The notes: a model not told the origin generated them from the sequence alone. A stretch of 64,000 nucleotides of DNA from Spirosoma endophyticum (GCF_900112365.1 NZ_FOLQ01000004.1:372001-436000), one strand, 5' to 3'; shown: positions 50,559 through 59,900, counted from the stretch's first letter. Numbers and translations: made by a program.

Positions 50559-53500
50559 ACGATGACGATGAGGGAATATAAAATTTACTGTCTTTGTCTT
50601 CTGGGTCCAGCGATACCGAGTCGGTCGTGGTTTTTTCCTGTACCCAGGCAAATACGAGCGGTAAAATAAACAGAGCCGCGAAAGTTGACGAAATCAATCC
50701 GCCAATAACGGCGCGTCCCAGTGGGGCTGCCTGCGAACCGCCTTCACCTAACCCGGATGCCATAGGAATCATACCGACGACCATCGCGACACTGGTCATC
50801 ACGATCGGGCGCATCCGCACCGACGCGGCTTCCCTGGCCGAACGTAACGCATCGCCATTCCGCATCCGAAGTTCCTCAGCGTTGGTTACCATCAACACGG
50901 CGTTGGAAATTGACACCCCGACCGACATGATCATGCCCATATACGATTGAAGATTAAGCGTTGATCCGGTCAACATTAACAAGGCCAGCGAGCCAACTAA
51001 TACCGCAGGTACCGTACACAAAACGACCAGTGACACTTTAAACGACTGAAAGTTAGCCGCCAACATCAGGAAAATCACCACAATAGCCACCAAAAGACCA
51101 TTCTGTAAACTGTCGAGCGTATCGATTAACACCTGCGTCAAGCCCTGCATTTTTATGGTTAACCCGCGCGGCAATTCACCCAGCGAATCAATGGCTTTCT
51201 GAACATCTGTGGCGGCTCGCCCTAAATCCATGTCGTTCAGGTTAGCCGTTACCGATAGAACAGGGATGGCGCCAAGGTTGTCGTTTTCACCATACGTAGT
51301 GCCCTTTTTCAGATCAGCTACATCGCTCAGGATCGGGCGGTTTGAGTTTGGCGAGATGGGTATTTCACCCAGATCGTTGATGCTGGTCATCTGATTTTCG
51401 GGCACCTGGACCTGCACACTATAGCTTTGACCCGATTTTGGATCAATCCAGACGCTCTTTTCCGTTAAACGCGACGACGACGTAGAAGCAATTAGTGAGC
51501 GGGAAATGGCGGAAATATCCGTGCCTAACTGAGCCGCTCGCGCCCGGTCGATCGTTACGTTAATAGTCGGATATTTCGTGGCCTGGCCAATCTGAACATC
51601 CCGCAGATAGGGAATCTTATTCAGCTTGGCAATTACCTTATTGGCGTATTCTTCGTTCTGTTTTTTATTCTTGCCGGTCATTTTCACCTCAATCGGCGTC
51701 GGCGAACCCTGACTCAGAATCTTATCGGTGAGTTCAATCGGCTCAAATGAAAGCTTAACATTCGGCAGTACTTTTTTCATACGGGCTCGAAACTGGTCTT
51801 TCAATTCATCGAGTTCAACGTCATAATCCTCCTTCAGCGAGACCTGCAAAACCCCTTCCTGTGGACCAGCCATAAACAGATAAATCGGGCTCGTTGAGAA
51901 CTGCGAACCGTGCATCCCAACCATGGCCGAGGTAATTTCGACGTTTTCTTTACCAACCAATTTGTAGAGCTGATCAATGGCCGTCAACATTGTCTTTTCC
52001 GTTTTCTCAAGTCGCGTACCATCGGGTTCACGAAGCCGAACTTGAAATTGGCCCGCGTTTACTTTTGGCAAAACATCCCGGCCAATCGCCGTGATCAGAA
52101 TAGCCGCAATACCCAGTGCGCCAACGCCGTATACCAGTACAATGGCCTTGCGATAAGGCAACATTCGACCAATAAAGCGAACAAAACGCGCCCGAATCCG
52201 CTCGAAATAGCTGATTTTGCCGTCGTGGTTAATATCAATCTGGTGCGCTAGTTTTTCCTTTTGATCGAGTATGGCATCCGAAGTGCTTTTGCCCTTTTTA
52301 CCCGCAACGCCATTGGCTGTTAGTAGCTTCCCATTTACAGGCTCGTTCTTATGGGCTTTGCCATTACTAACATGCGCATGCTCTTTCATCATCCAGTTTG
52401 CCAGAACAGGAACCAGCGTTTGCGCCATTACGTAGGACGTAATCATGGAAAACGAAATGGCTAGTGCCAGCGGTAAGAACAAAGCGCCCGGAATGCCCGT
52501 CATCGTGAAAGCCGGGGCAAAAACCGCCAGAATACAGAACAGAATCAACAGCTTAGAAAAGGCAATTTCCTTACAGGCATCCCAAATTGCCAGCGCTTTG
52601 GGCTTGTTCATATCCATGTGCTGGTGGATATTTTCAATCGTTACGGTACTTTCATCGACCAGAATCCCAATCGCGAGCGAAAGCCCACTCAAGGTCATGA
52701 TGTTGATCGTCTGACCGAATAATTTAAGGAACAATACCCCGGAAATGATACAGGTCGGAATGGTAATAATGACGATTAATGCCCCGCGAACATCGCCCAG
52801 AAAGAGCAGGACCATAAGTCCCGTCAGAATGGCTCCAATGGCCCCCTCGGTCATCAGACTTTTTACCGAGTTGATTACGTATACGGACTGGTCGAAGGTG
52901 TACGTGAGCTTGACGTCTTCGGGTAGCAGCGCCTGAAAACGCGGTAAAGCCGCTTTCAGGTTTTGCACGACTTCCCAGGTTGACGCATCCGCCGATTTGG
53001 TAATGGGCAGATACACCGATCGTTTTCCATTGACCAGTACGTAGCCCTGCGTAATATCAGCGCCATCTTCAATAGTCGCTACGTCCTTCAGAAACAGGTT
53101 CTGAACCGAACCTGTATACAACGGAATATTGCCAAAATCCTCAACATTCTGAACGGTTGTATTGGCTGGCGTAAAATAGTTCAAGTCGCCAATTCGCACA
53201 TTACCGGCAGGGGTTGCCGTATTATTAATGCGCAGAGCCGTCACTAATTGGTCGGGAGTCAGGTTATGCGAACGTAGTAAGGCTGGGTCGGCCCGAATAA
53301 CAATGGTTCGGGAGTTCCCCCCAAACGGCGCTGGCGACACCAGACCGGGAATCGAGCTGAAACCTGCCCGAACGTATACGTTGGCTAAATCCTGCAGTTC
53401 ATTATTCGTACGCTTCGGACTACTTAAGACTAACTGCCCAACCGGCAACGTAGAAGCATCGAAACGCAGAATGAAAGGCGGTTGCGATCCCGGTGGAAAG

Positions 53501-53853
53501 GTGGCCTGGGCGCGGTTCGAATAAGCCGATACCTCGGCCGCTGCCTGCGCCATGTTGGTACCTTCGTAAAAGGATAACTTAATCAGCGTAATGCCCTGAA
53601 TATTTTTGGTTTCAATACTTTTCACCCCCGATACATAGAGGAGCAGGTTAACGTATTGTTTCCCAAAAAAAGACTCCATCTGGTTAGGCGTATACCCACC
53701 AAATGGTTGGGAGATATAGATAACCGGCAAATTCAAATTCGGGAATATGTCAATCTTGATCGTGCGGACGGCATTGATACCGAAGAAGAATAAACTGGCT
53801 ACTAAAACCAGAATAGTAATTGGCTTACGTAATGCAGATCGGATTAAATTCAT
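50542..53853 (-). CDS. RND efflux permease with an EF-hand loop in its central linker
   Basis: The 1103-residue protein is an AcrB/MdtB-type HAE1 RND permease: an N-terminal membrane helix, two periplasmic porter domains, the motif GLSLAIGILVDESTVTIENIHQHM with the second-half MSVGVSISNAVLMV, and 12 membrane segments. The proton-relay region is not checked residue by residue. Between TM6 and TM7, where AcrB has a short cytoplasmic linker, there is an insertion of some 70 residues. It is rich in Lys, His and Asn and contains a complete EF-hand loop at residues 540-551 (DINHDGKISYFE). It could let calcium act on the pump; this is inference. Substrates are unknown. The adaptor gene follows with a 17-base overlap. 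Confidence 0.95.
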   Translation of the reverse strand: MNLIRSALRKPITILVLVASLFFFGINAVRTIKIDIFPNLNLPVIYISQPFGGYTPNQMESFFGKQYVNLLLYVSGVKSIETKNIQGITLIKLSFYEGTNMAQAAAEVSAYSNRAQATFPPGSQPPFILRFDASTLPVGQLVLSSPKRTNNELQDLANVYVRAGFSSIPGLVSPAPFGGNSRTIVIRADPALLRSHNLTPDQLVTALRINNTATPAGNVRIGDLNYFTPANTTVQNVEDFGNIPLYTGSVQNLFLKDVATIEDGADITQGYVLVNGKRSVYLPITKSADASTWEVVQNLKAALPRFQALLPEDVKLTYTFDQSVYVINSVKSLMTEGAIGAILTGLMVLLFLGDVRGALIVIITIPTCIISGVLFLKLFGQTINIMTLSGLSLAIGILVDESTVTIENIHQHMDMNKPKALAIWDACKEIAFSKLLILFCILAVFAPAFTMTGIPGALFLPLALAISFSMITSYVMAQTLVPVLANWMMKEHAHVSNGKAHKNEPVNGKLLTANGVAGKKGKSTSDAILDQKEKLAHQIDINHDGKISYFERIRARFVRFIGRMLPYRKAIVLVYGVGALGIAAILITAIGRDVLPKVNAGQFQVRLREPDGTRLEKTEKTMLTAIDQLYKLVGKENVEITSAMVGMHGSQFSTSPIYLFMAGPQEGVLQVSLKEDYDVELDELKDQFRARMKKVLPNVKLSFEPIELTDKILSQGSPTPIEVKMTGKNKKQNEEYANKVIAKLNKIPYLRDVQIGQATKYPTINVTIDRARAAQLGTDISAISRSLIASTSSSRLTEKSVWIDPKSGQSYSVQVQVPENQMTSINDLGEIPISPNSNRPILSDVADLKKGTTYGENDNLGAIPVLSVTANLNDMDLGRAATDVQKAIDSLGELPRGLTIKMQGLTQVLIDTLDSLQNGLLVAIVVIFLMLAANFQSFKVSLVVLCTVPAVLVGSLALLMLTGSTLNLQSYMGMIMSVGVSISNAVLMVTNAEELRMRNGDALRSAREAASVRMRPIVMTSVAMVVGMIPMASGLGEGGSQAAPLGRAVIGGLISSTFAALFILPLVFAWVQEKTTTDSVSLDPEDKDSKFYIPSSSSYESVN

Positions 53854-54336
53854 ATTATAGTATAATCAACTTAAATTCTCGACTCGATCAGCCTGATTCA
53901 AGACGGGTCACATTAACTTCCTACTTACCTAAAAGACTAATCAGGCAAAACCCAATTTTTTCCATAATACATCACATCAATTGACATATCTTCCTGAAAG
54001 TTAACGAATTTGTCTGGAAATGTTAGTGTACTAACGATCTGGTTTCAGGGCTATTTATGCGTAATACGTCACTAAAAAATAAATACTTTACCTGTTTGCT
54101 TAAGAATATATAAGTAAAAACACCTACCCTTAACTTTTCGGATTTTTTGACAAAAAACTTGTATAAATCAGGCAGAATATAACGCTTATGGAACGCCGGT
54201 TCCGTCACAATTTTCACCCTATCAACACCCGAAAAATACCCAGTAAATTTTCTTGCAAAATTTACTAATCTGAAAAAAGTGGAGTCCGTCTAGAAATCCT
54301 TATTTCACTACACCACACGTCATCCAAAATGAAAAT
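53854..54336. promoter_or_regulatory. Upstream region of the RND operon
   Basis: No gene of quality is seen in this A+T-rich stretch. A frame of 64 codons at 54023-54217 on the minus strand has no protein-like features. On the minus strand TAACTTTC (53996-54003) resembles a -7 element at 7 of 8 positions, and the inverted repeat at 54022-54035 lies just upstream of it, near the expected -33 region. The leader would be about 140 bases. Confidence 0.35.
54022..54035. promoter_or_regulatory. Inverted repeat, candidate operator upstream of the RND pump
   Basis: GTTAGT-GT-ACTAAC is a perfect 6-bp inverted repeat with a 2-base centre. Such short palindromes are typical of TetR-family operators that control efflux operons. 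No regulator gene is adjacent; the nearest TetR gene in the window is the partial one at 63454-64000. Confidence 0.35.
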
Positions 54337-54375
54337 TGGGGTAATTGGTTGCTAATTAGACAACCCATTACCCCA
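54337..54375 (-). terminator. Terminator after fbaA
   Basis: TGGGGTAATTGGTTG (54337-54351) and CAACCCATTACCCCA (54361-54375) pair at 14 of 15 positions with a 9-base loop. On the minus strand the stem is followed by ATTTTCATTTT. It begins 28 bases after the aldolase stop codon. Confidence 0.75.
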
Positions 54376-54403
54376 GCTAAAGTAGTTAACAACTAGCAAC
54401 CCG

Positions 54404-55483
54404 CTAGGCCAGCCGGTTGATGCAATTCAAATCTTCGAATGCGATTTTCAGGCGTTGTACCATGCTTTCTTCACCCTTACGAAGCCACACGCGCGGATCG
54501 TAGTATTTTTTATTGGGAGAATCAGACCCTTCGGGGTTACCCAATTGCGATTGCAAATAGCCTTCTTTTGCTTTGTAGTATTTCAGAATCCCTTCCCACA
54601 TGGCCCATTGCATGTCGGTATCGAGATTCATTTTCACAGCACCGTAGCGGATAGCTTCGCGAATTTCTTCACGGCTCGATCCTGATCCTCCGTGGAATAC
54701 GAAGTTTACCGGCAGCGGCCCCGTCGCATATTTCTCCTGAATGTACTTCTGCGAGTTGTCCAGAATGATGGGCGACAGTTTCACATTACCCGGTTTATAC
54801 ACACCGTGAACGTTACCAAAGGCAGCGGCAATCGTGAAGTTCGGTGAAATTTTGCTTAGTTCTTCGTAGGCATACGCCACTTCTGAAGGCTGGGTATATA
54901 GCTTGGAGTCATCAACATCAGAGTTGTCAACGCCATCTTCTTCGCCACCCGTCACACCAAGTTCAATTTCGAGGGTCATGCCAATTTTGGCCATGCGCTC
55001 AAAGTATTTAGAACAGATTTCAATATTCTCTTCGATTGGCTCCTCCGATAAGTCGAGCATGTGCGATGAGTACAATGGCTTGCCTGTTTGGTCGAAATGC
55101 TTTTCGCCAGCGGTTAGCAGACCGTCAATCCAGGGTAGTAGTTTCTTGGCACAGTGGTCGGTATGCAGAATTACCGGAACGCCGTAGAGTTCGGCAACGT
55201 GGTGAACGTGCAAAGCGCCTGAAATAGACCCGGCAATGGCTGCCTGCTGTTTGTCGTTCGGTAGGCTTTTACCAGCATAAAAAATGCCTCCGCCGTTGGA
55301 GAACTGAACGATTACGGGTGAGTTAACAGCTTTAGCTGTTTCCAGTACGGCATTTACGGAGTCCGTGCCAACTACGTTGACGGCGGGTAAGGCGTAATCA
55401 TTTTCGTTGGCGTGACGGAAAAGTTGGGTAACGCCTTCACCGGTTACAACACCGGGGGCAAAACGAGTGGCTACTTCGCTCAT
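54404..55483 (-). CDS. fbaA: Class II fructose-bisphosphate aldolase
   Basis: The 359-residue enzyme, the same length as E. coli FbaA, cleaves fructose-1,6-bisphosphate to dihydroxyacetone phosphate and glyceraldehyde 3-phosphate using zinc. Visible are ALPAVNVVGTDSVNAVLE, the zinc ligand region VILHTDHCAKK, LEIELGVTGGEEDGVD, FGNVHGVYKPGNVKL and FVFHGGSGSSREEIREA. ATG 55483 (MSEVATRF) is chosen over ATG 55513, which would add ten residues not found in homologues. It is followed by a good terminator and stands alone as a transcription unit. Confidence 0.96.
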   Translation of the reverse strand: MSEVATRFAPGVVTGEGVTQLFRHANENDYALPAVNVVGTDSVNAVLETAKAVNSPVIVQFSNGGGIFYAGKSLPNDKQQAAIAGSISGALHVHHVAELYGVPVILHTDHCAKKLLPWIDGLLTAGEKHFDQTGKPLYSSHMLDLSEEPIEENIEICSKYFERMAKIGMTLEIELGVTGGEEDGVDNSDVDDSKLYTQPSEVAYAYEELSKISPNFTIAAAFGNVHGVYKPGNVKLSPIILDNSQKYIQEKYATGPLPVNFVFHGGSGSSREEIREAIRYGAVKMNLDTDMQWAMWEGILKYYKAKEGYLQSQLGNPEGSDSPNKKYYDPRVWLRKGEESMVQRLKIAFEDLNCINRLA

Positions 55484-55636
55484 GATTAGGTATGATTTTT
55501 TGGATTCGTTCAAGAAATAGTGTACCGAAAATACGACCGGCTAATCTATTTTATATTGAGGGGTAAAGTTGGGGATATTATGGAAATATTGCTACTATTA
55601 CGTTAAAGCCAACCAGTTAAGAAAACAACCAGGACG

Positions 55637-56284
55637 ATGCCTGCAGTTCTTCTATTTACCATTTTTTTCGGATTACTGGGGCAAAGTGTTTTAAGCCAGA
55701 CCACTTATCCCGTCGTACCTGATGCTGATTACGCTGTCTATACTGCCATTGCGAACGATTTCTCGAAATGCAGCGACATTCAATATGCTTATCGTCAGGG
55801 TAATTTACTGTTTATCAAATCTGTTACTGAGGAGAAAAGTAAGTATGGGTTTCAATTCAGCTTCGCAAAGGCTGAAGAGCAATTATCTTTTCTAACACGA
55901 CCACAAGCAACGTTTTACAAAGAACCCGGCTGGAAGACATTCATCGTTTCCGTCGACACAAGTCAATTTACCAAATACGAAATTAAGCAGCCGTTCAAAT
56001 TGACCTGCCGAACGTCCCGAATGTGGTCACCTGACTTGCAGGAGTATTATTTTGGCAACGAGAATCACCCGAATCGCGGCTATTACGCACTCCGAAACGA
56101 TTACCCCAAATTTGAGGATATTGTGAGTCTTTCTAAAGTAGCGTATTCGTCAGATTGCCAAAAGGCTTTGTGCTATTACTCCGAAGTCAGTGATGGGAAA
56201 GCTGGGGCAGGGTATTTGGTCTTCCTGGAAAGATTAGAAGGTACCTGGAAAGTCATAGGTTCGGCGGGTTTGTGGATGGCATAA
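55637..56284 (+). CDS. Secreted protein of unknown function
   Basis: The 215-residue protein starts with a signal peptide (AVLLFTIFFGLLGQSVLSQ). The mature part is mixed alpha/beta with several aromatic strands (FQFSFAKAEEQLSFLTRPQATFYKE, YYALRNDYPKFEDIVSLSKVAYSS, AGYLVFLERLEGTWKVIGSAGLWMA). The last segment, a strand pair ending in EGTWKVIGSAGLWM, resembles nuclear-transport-factor-2-like or DUF-type secreted proteins in which a short activity text ends the protein, but no family is secure. No partner gene points to a role. It is divergent from fbaA and ends 74 bases before the TIM-barrel gene. Confidence 0.65.
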   Translation: MPAVLLFTIFFGLLGQSVLSQTTYPVVPDADYAVYTAIANDFSKCSDIQYAYRQGNLLFIKSVTEEKSKYGFQFSFAKAEEQLSFLTRPQATFYKEPGWKTFIVSVDTSQFTKYEIKQPFKLTCRTSRMWSPDLQEYYFGNENHPNRGYYALRNDYPKFEDIVSLSKVAYSSDCQKALCYYSEVSDGKAGAGYLVFLERLEGTWKVIGSAGLWMA

Positions 56285-56357
56285 GAAATTCCAGCAGTTG
56301 TTTTCCGGGATCGTTTTTTCTGCCAACTTTGAGCAGATAAACCAAGCGCCTACTCCC

Positions 56358-57164
56358 TTGAAAACCCTCTTCTTCTGCCCATTGTGGGGCATGGAAAACC
56401 TTTCTTATACCGAAGCAGCCAAACGCGTAAAAAGTGCCGGATATGACGGCATGGAAGTTTCCGCTGGCCCCGACAAACGTAACGAAGCCGTGCAGGTGAT
56501 GCACGACAACGGCCTCGAACTCATTCTGATGGCTTTTGGCGGAGGGAGCAACTTCGTTGACCATAAAAAGAAATACCACGACGACCTGCTCGACATTGCG
56601 TCCTACAAACCGCTGTTTATCAACGCCCATACGGGCCACGATTATTTCACGTTCGAGCAAAACGTCGAGCTGATTCAAACGGCGCTGGATGTACAGAAAC
56701 AAACGGGTGTTCGCATTTTGCACGAAACACACCGGGGCCGGTTTTCCTATAGCGCTCCCGCCATCCAATCGTATCTGCTCAAGATGCCTGACCTGCGCCT
56801 GACGGCCGATTATTCGCACTGGGTCAACGTAGCAGAATCGTATCTGGCCGATCAGGCAAGTAACGTTACCCGCGCCATTGCCGTCAGCGATCACATTCAC
56901 TGCCGGGTAGGCCATCCCGAAGGTCCGCAGGTGAACGACCCGCGCGCACCGGAGTGGAAAGATGCGCTCGAAAGTCATGCCAGGTGGTGGGACGCGATTC
57001 GTGATCGGCAGCAAAAAGCCAATGCGCCTACCCTAACGATTACCTGTGAATTCGGCCCGGCGGGCTACCTGCCTACCTTGCCCTTCACCCAACAGCCCGT
57101 TGCCAGCCAATGGGATGTAAACGTATTTATGAAAGATTACCTAAAAAAACGATGGCAGGTCTGA
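56358..57164 (+). CDS. Sugar phosphate isomerase/epimerase-like TIM-barrel protein
   Basis: The protein belongs to the AP endonuclease 2/xylose isomerase-like TIM-barrel family. Metal-site strands can be read as GYDGMEVSAG, ILHETHRGRF (Glu), LTADYSHWV (Asp, His), VSDHIHCRVGHPEGPQV (His) and ITCEFGPAGY (Glu). Members include hydroxypyruvate isomerase and ketose 3-epimerases, so the substrate is open. The start is probably TTG at 56358, giving MKTLFFCPLWGME and 268 residues; a TTG at 56298 would add 20 residues that do not look like protein. ATG 56391 would cut off the first strand. It has no signal peptide. Confidence 0.82.
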   Translation: MKTLFFCPLWGMENLSYTEAAKRVKSAGYDGMEVSAGPDKRNEAVQVMHDNGLELILMAFGGGSNFVDHKKKYHDDLLDIASYKPLFINAHTGHDYFTFEQNVELIQTALDVQKQTGVRILHETHRGRFSYSAPAIQSYLLKMPDLRLTADYSHWVNVAESYLADQASNVTRAIAVSDHIHCRVGHPEGPQVNDPRAPEWKDALESHARWWDAIRDRQQKANAPTLTITCEFGPAGYLPTLPFTQQPVASQWDVNVFMKDYLKKRWQV

Positions 57165-57306
57165 CAAGATTATTTTCTTATTAGTCTTGGTGACTCAGTG
57201 GTATAGAATCTTTATAAATGCGACAAAAAATATGATTTGTGTTATAGAATAGAGAAATTGTATGGTATAAAGCGACTTACTTATGCAGTCGCAAATCAGC
57301 TACGTT

Positions 57307-58863
57307 ATGAATCGCATTTACTATATACTTTATCTGTTGATTCTGAGCTTGTTGCCTTACCCAACACGGGCGCAGTTAGCTCAGTCTCTACGCGTTGAAA
57401 TTCCTTCCGATCCTGACGAATCAGAATCCTTCGGCGTAACGCCACTTGGTGATAAGGGTTTGCTTATGACGATTCAGAAGGGTACGTTTTACGACAGGAC
57501 ACCAAATCAATTTAACTTCCAGAAGTACGACGTTAATTTCAAATTACTTTGGCGAAAAGAATTCAAACAGGACATTAAATTTAAACCCGTTCTGACCTAC
57601 GATACGGATCAATACGTTTATCACCTCTTTCGGGAATACGACACCGGGCGATTTCAGTTTCTACGCCTACATCTCGACGATGGCGCCATCGAGACATTCG
57701 AGGGTGATCTGCTCGATCAGTTCGACGTAAAGCTATTTAAGGTGATGGGCAGCCAGGCCTACGTTGGCGGGTATCACCACACGCGCCCGGTTGTAATGGC
57801 GTTCTCTTTTTTCGATAACTCGACTAAGGTTTTGCCCGGTTTATACGTCAATCGAATGGAAATAAGCAGCCTGGAGCTTGACGAAGCCCGGCAGGAAGTG
57901 AACGTACTGGTTCATTCGCTGAGACGCCACTGCAAGTTCTCTATCAGAACTTACAATTACGACAGCAAGCTACTACGTACACTGGATTTCGACGGTGCTA
58001 AAAACAGTCTGATTTCCGGAAAACTCCTGCCCATCAACGAGCATGAATCCTTGCTTGTAGGCAACTATTCCACCGATTGCACACCTTATTCGCAGGGAAT
58101 CTATGTAACGCGCATTCGTCAGGGGGAATCTGCCGAAGAAGCGGTCAATACCATTCAGTACATTGAATTTTCGCAACTTCAGAATTTTTTCAATTACCTG
58201 AAGCCGCACCGTCAGCAAAAGTTACTGGCACGCGCGCAGAAAAAGAAGGAGGAAGGCAAGGATTACAAGTTTCATTACCGCCTGCTGGTGCATGACCTGC
58301 AACCCACCACCGACGGGCTGACGCTGGTGGCCGAAGTCTATTACCCGCAATATAGGGGTGCTATGACAGCCTATGGCGGCTATCTGCGTGGTGCGGACCG
58401 TTACGATGGGTTTCGCTACACCCACGCCTTTATCTGCGGCTTCGACAAACAGGGTAAACTCCTGTGGGACAATTGTTTTCCAATTAAAGAGTTGCTTAGT
58501 TCCGACTTAACCGAGATGGTGCAGGTTTCGCATCAGGGCAATCGAACCGTGCTGGCCTATCCAAACGACGGCGAAATCACGACGGAAGTGATTCAGGGGA
58601 GTAAAGTCCTGAAAGAGACCGAAAAGTTTAAGCTTAAGACCAATTCTGAAAACGAAAAAGTAACGTTTTCGGCGCAGGATAACCTTATGGCCTGGTATGG
58701 CCAGCATTTTCTGGCTTGCGGCTTTCAAAAAATCGCTCCGTCAAAGAGTTATGCCAGCCCGCGCGAAGTGTTCTATTTGAACAAACTGACGTTCAGCGAC
58801 GACCTGTCATCCAGTAAATCGACCGGTGCTACGACCCGAAAAAACGACGAACCAGCGCGATAA
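57307..58863 (+). CDS. Large secreted protein of unknown function
   Basis: From ATG 57307 the protein has 518 residues with a signal peptide (RIYYILYLLILSLLPYPTRAQ). The mature part contains repeated beta-strand blades, each with an aromatic-rich sequence and a turn (GLLMTIQKGTFYDRTPNQFNFQKYDVNFKLLWRKEF, YVYHLFREYDTGRFQFLRLHLDDGAIETF). This points by eye to a beta-propeller or similar solenoid, but I know no family name. A Lys-rich coiled stretch lies near residue 310. The last 35 bases overlap the end of the convergent DUF2905 gene. ATG 57283 is possible but gives a poorer signal peptide. Confidence 0.7.
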   Translation: MNRIYYILYLLILSLLPYPTRAQLAQSLRVEIPSDPDESESFGVTPLGDKGLLMTIQKGTFYDRTPNQFNFQKYDVNFKLLWRKEFKQDIKFKPVLTYDTDQYVYHLFREYDTGRFQFLRLHLDDGAIETFEGDLLDQFDVKLFKVMGSQAYVGGYHHTRPVVMAFSFFDNSTKVLPGLYVNRMEISSLELDEARQEVNVLVHSLRRHCKFSIRTYNYDSKLLRTLDFDGAKNSLISGKLLPINEHESLLVGNYSTDCTPYSQGIYVTRIRQGESAEEAVNTIQYIEFSQLQNFFNYLKPHRQQKLLARAQKKKEEGKDYKFHYRLLVHDLQPTTDGLTLVAEVYYPQYRGAMTAYGGYLRGADRYDGFRYTHAFICGFDKQGKLLWDNCFPIKELLSSDLTEMVQVSHQGNRTVLAYPNDGEITTEVIQGSKVLKETEKFKLKTNSENEKVTFSAQDNLMAWYGQHFLACGFQKIAPSKSYASPREVFYLNKLTFSDDLSSSKSTGATTRKNDEPAR

Positions 58864-59062
58864 CTACGTTCAATACGATGCTGACCACAATACAGGTTAC
58901 GATAGGAAAATAAAAGCCTCCACCGTCTTTCCCTTCAATACGAATGTCGCCGGGTAATCGGCCCAGCCAGCTAAGTTTGTCGCCGAAAAAGTAAATGACT
59001 GTGCCAATAAGCAGCAACGCGGCACCAATGAGAATGATGTATTTGCCAAAAGTTGAGTTCAT
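58829..59062 (-). CDS. DUF2905 domain membrane protein
   Basis: The 77-residue protein has two transmembrane segments (YIILIGAALLLIGTVIYFF and YFPIVTCIVVSIVLNVVIALV) joined by the conserved loop LSWLGRLPGDIRIEGKDGGGF that defines DUF2905. Function is unknown. ATG 59062 is chosen over ATG 59074 because family members begin near this residue. Its last 35 bases overlap, on the opposite strand, the end of the large secreted protein gene. Confidence 0.88.
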   Translation of the reverse strand: MNSTFGKYIILIGAALLLIGTVIYFFGDKLSWLGRLPGDIRIEGKDGGGFYFPIVTCIVVSIVLNVVIALVRRFFGS

Positions 59063-59198
59063 ACGGTAAAGCACATGTACGTTAATTCCCTGAAATAGCC
59101 TGAATTACTGCACCCAAAACCGGACGTTCCTCCGTTAAATTAATAACAAATTACCAACGGCAGACCAACCCTCCGGTCTCAAAGGCAACAAGTTCTGA

Positions 59199-59885
59199 AT
59201 GAAAAAAATCTTAATTATAGAAGACGATCGACGTATTGCGCAGAATATAAGCCGGGGACTTCAGGAAGAAGGCTACACGACTGATGTTGTGTATGAAGGA
59301 ATTAACGGGCGGCAGATGGCGCTGCAACCGGGTGTCGATTTATTGATTTTAGATATCAATTTGCCCGGTTTAAGTGGTTTCGAAGTATGCCGCAGCGTCC
59401 GGGCTGAGAAACCGAAATTACCCATTATTTTACTCACCGCGCTGGGCGAAATAGAAGATAAAGTGGAAGGTTTAGCCTTGGGTGCCGACGACTATTTAGT
59501 AAAGCCATTCGATTTCCGCGAGCTGGTGGCCCGCGTTGCTACGTGCTTCCGGCGATCGTCTCTCGAAATAAATCCAGTTGCCGAGGAGATTTTGCAGATA
59601 GCCAACCTGACTGTCAACCTGACAACCAAAGATGTTCGACGGTCGAGCGTAACGATTGATCTGACCGCCCGCGAATTTGCCCTGCTTGACTATCTGATAC
59701 GTAATCGGGGGCGCGTGCTTTCCAAAATGGACATTGCCGAAACGGTCTGGAGCCTGAATTTTGATCCGGGCACGAACGTAGTCGAAGTTTATGTAAACTA
59801 CCTGCGCAAAAAAATTGACCGCGATTTTGAACCCAAATTAATTCATACCCGCCCCGGTATGGGCTATGTTTTGAAAGAGGAGTAA
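59199..59885 (+). CDS. OmpR/PhoB family response regulator
   Basis: The 228-residue protein has a receiver domain (acidic Asp9-Asp10, phospho-acceptor Asp52 in LLILDINLPG, Lys in DYLVKPF) and a C-terminal OmpR-type winged helix (RSSVTIDLTAREFALLDYLIRNRGRVLSKMDIAETVW, EVYVNYLRKKIDRDF, IHTRPGMGYVLKEE). It forms a two-component system with the histidine kinase 88 bases downstream. The layout resembles CusRS/PcoRS-type pairs, but no metal-efflux gene is adjacent, so the signal is unknown. Between the two genes lies the inverted repeat at 59901-59955. Confidence 0.94.
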   Translation: MKKILIIEDDRRIAQNISRGLQEEGYTTDVVYEGINGRQMALQPGVDLLILDINLPGLSGFEVCRSVRAEKPKLPIILLTALGEIEDKVEGLALGADDYLVKPFDFRELVARVATCFRRSSLEINPVAEEILQIANLTVNLTTKDVRRSSVTIDLTAREFALLDYLIRNRGRVLSKMDIAETVWSLNFDPGTNVVEVYVNYLRKKIDRDFEPKLIHTRPGMGYVLKEE

Positions 59886-59900
59886 TTTGGCAAGGGTCAT

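Noticed and set aside
54023..54217. Reading frame of 64 codons upstream of the RND operon (minus strand)
   Set aside because: It is A+T-rich, has no recognisable signal, domain or start context, and overlaps the candidate operator and -7 element.
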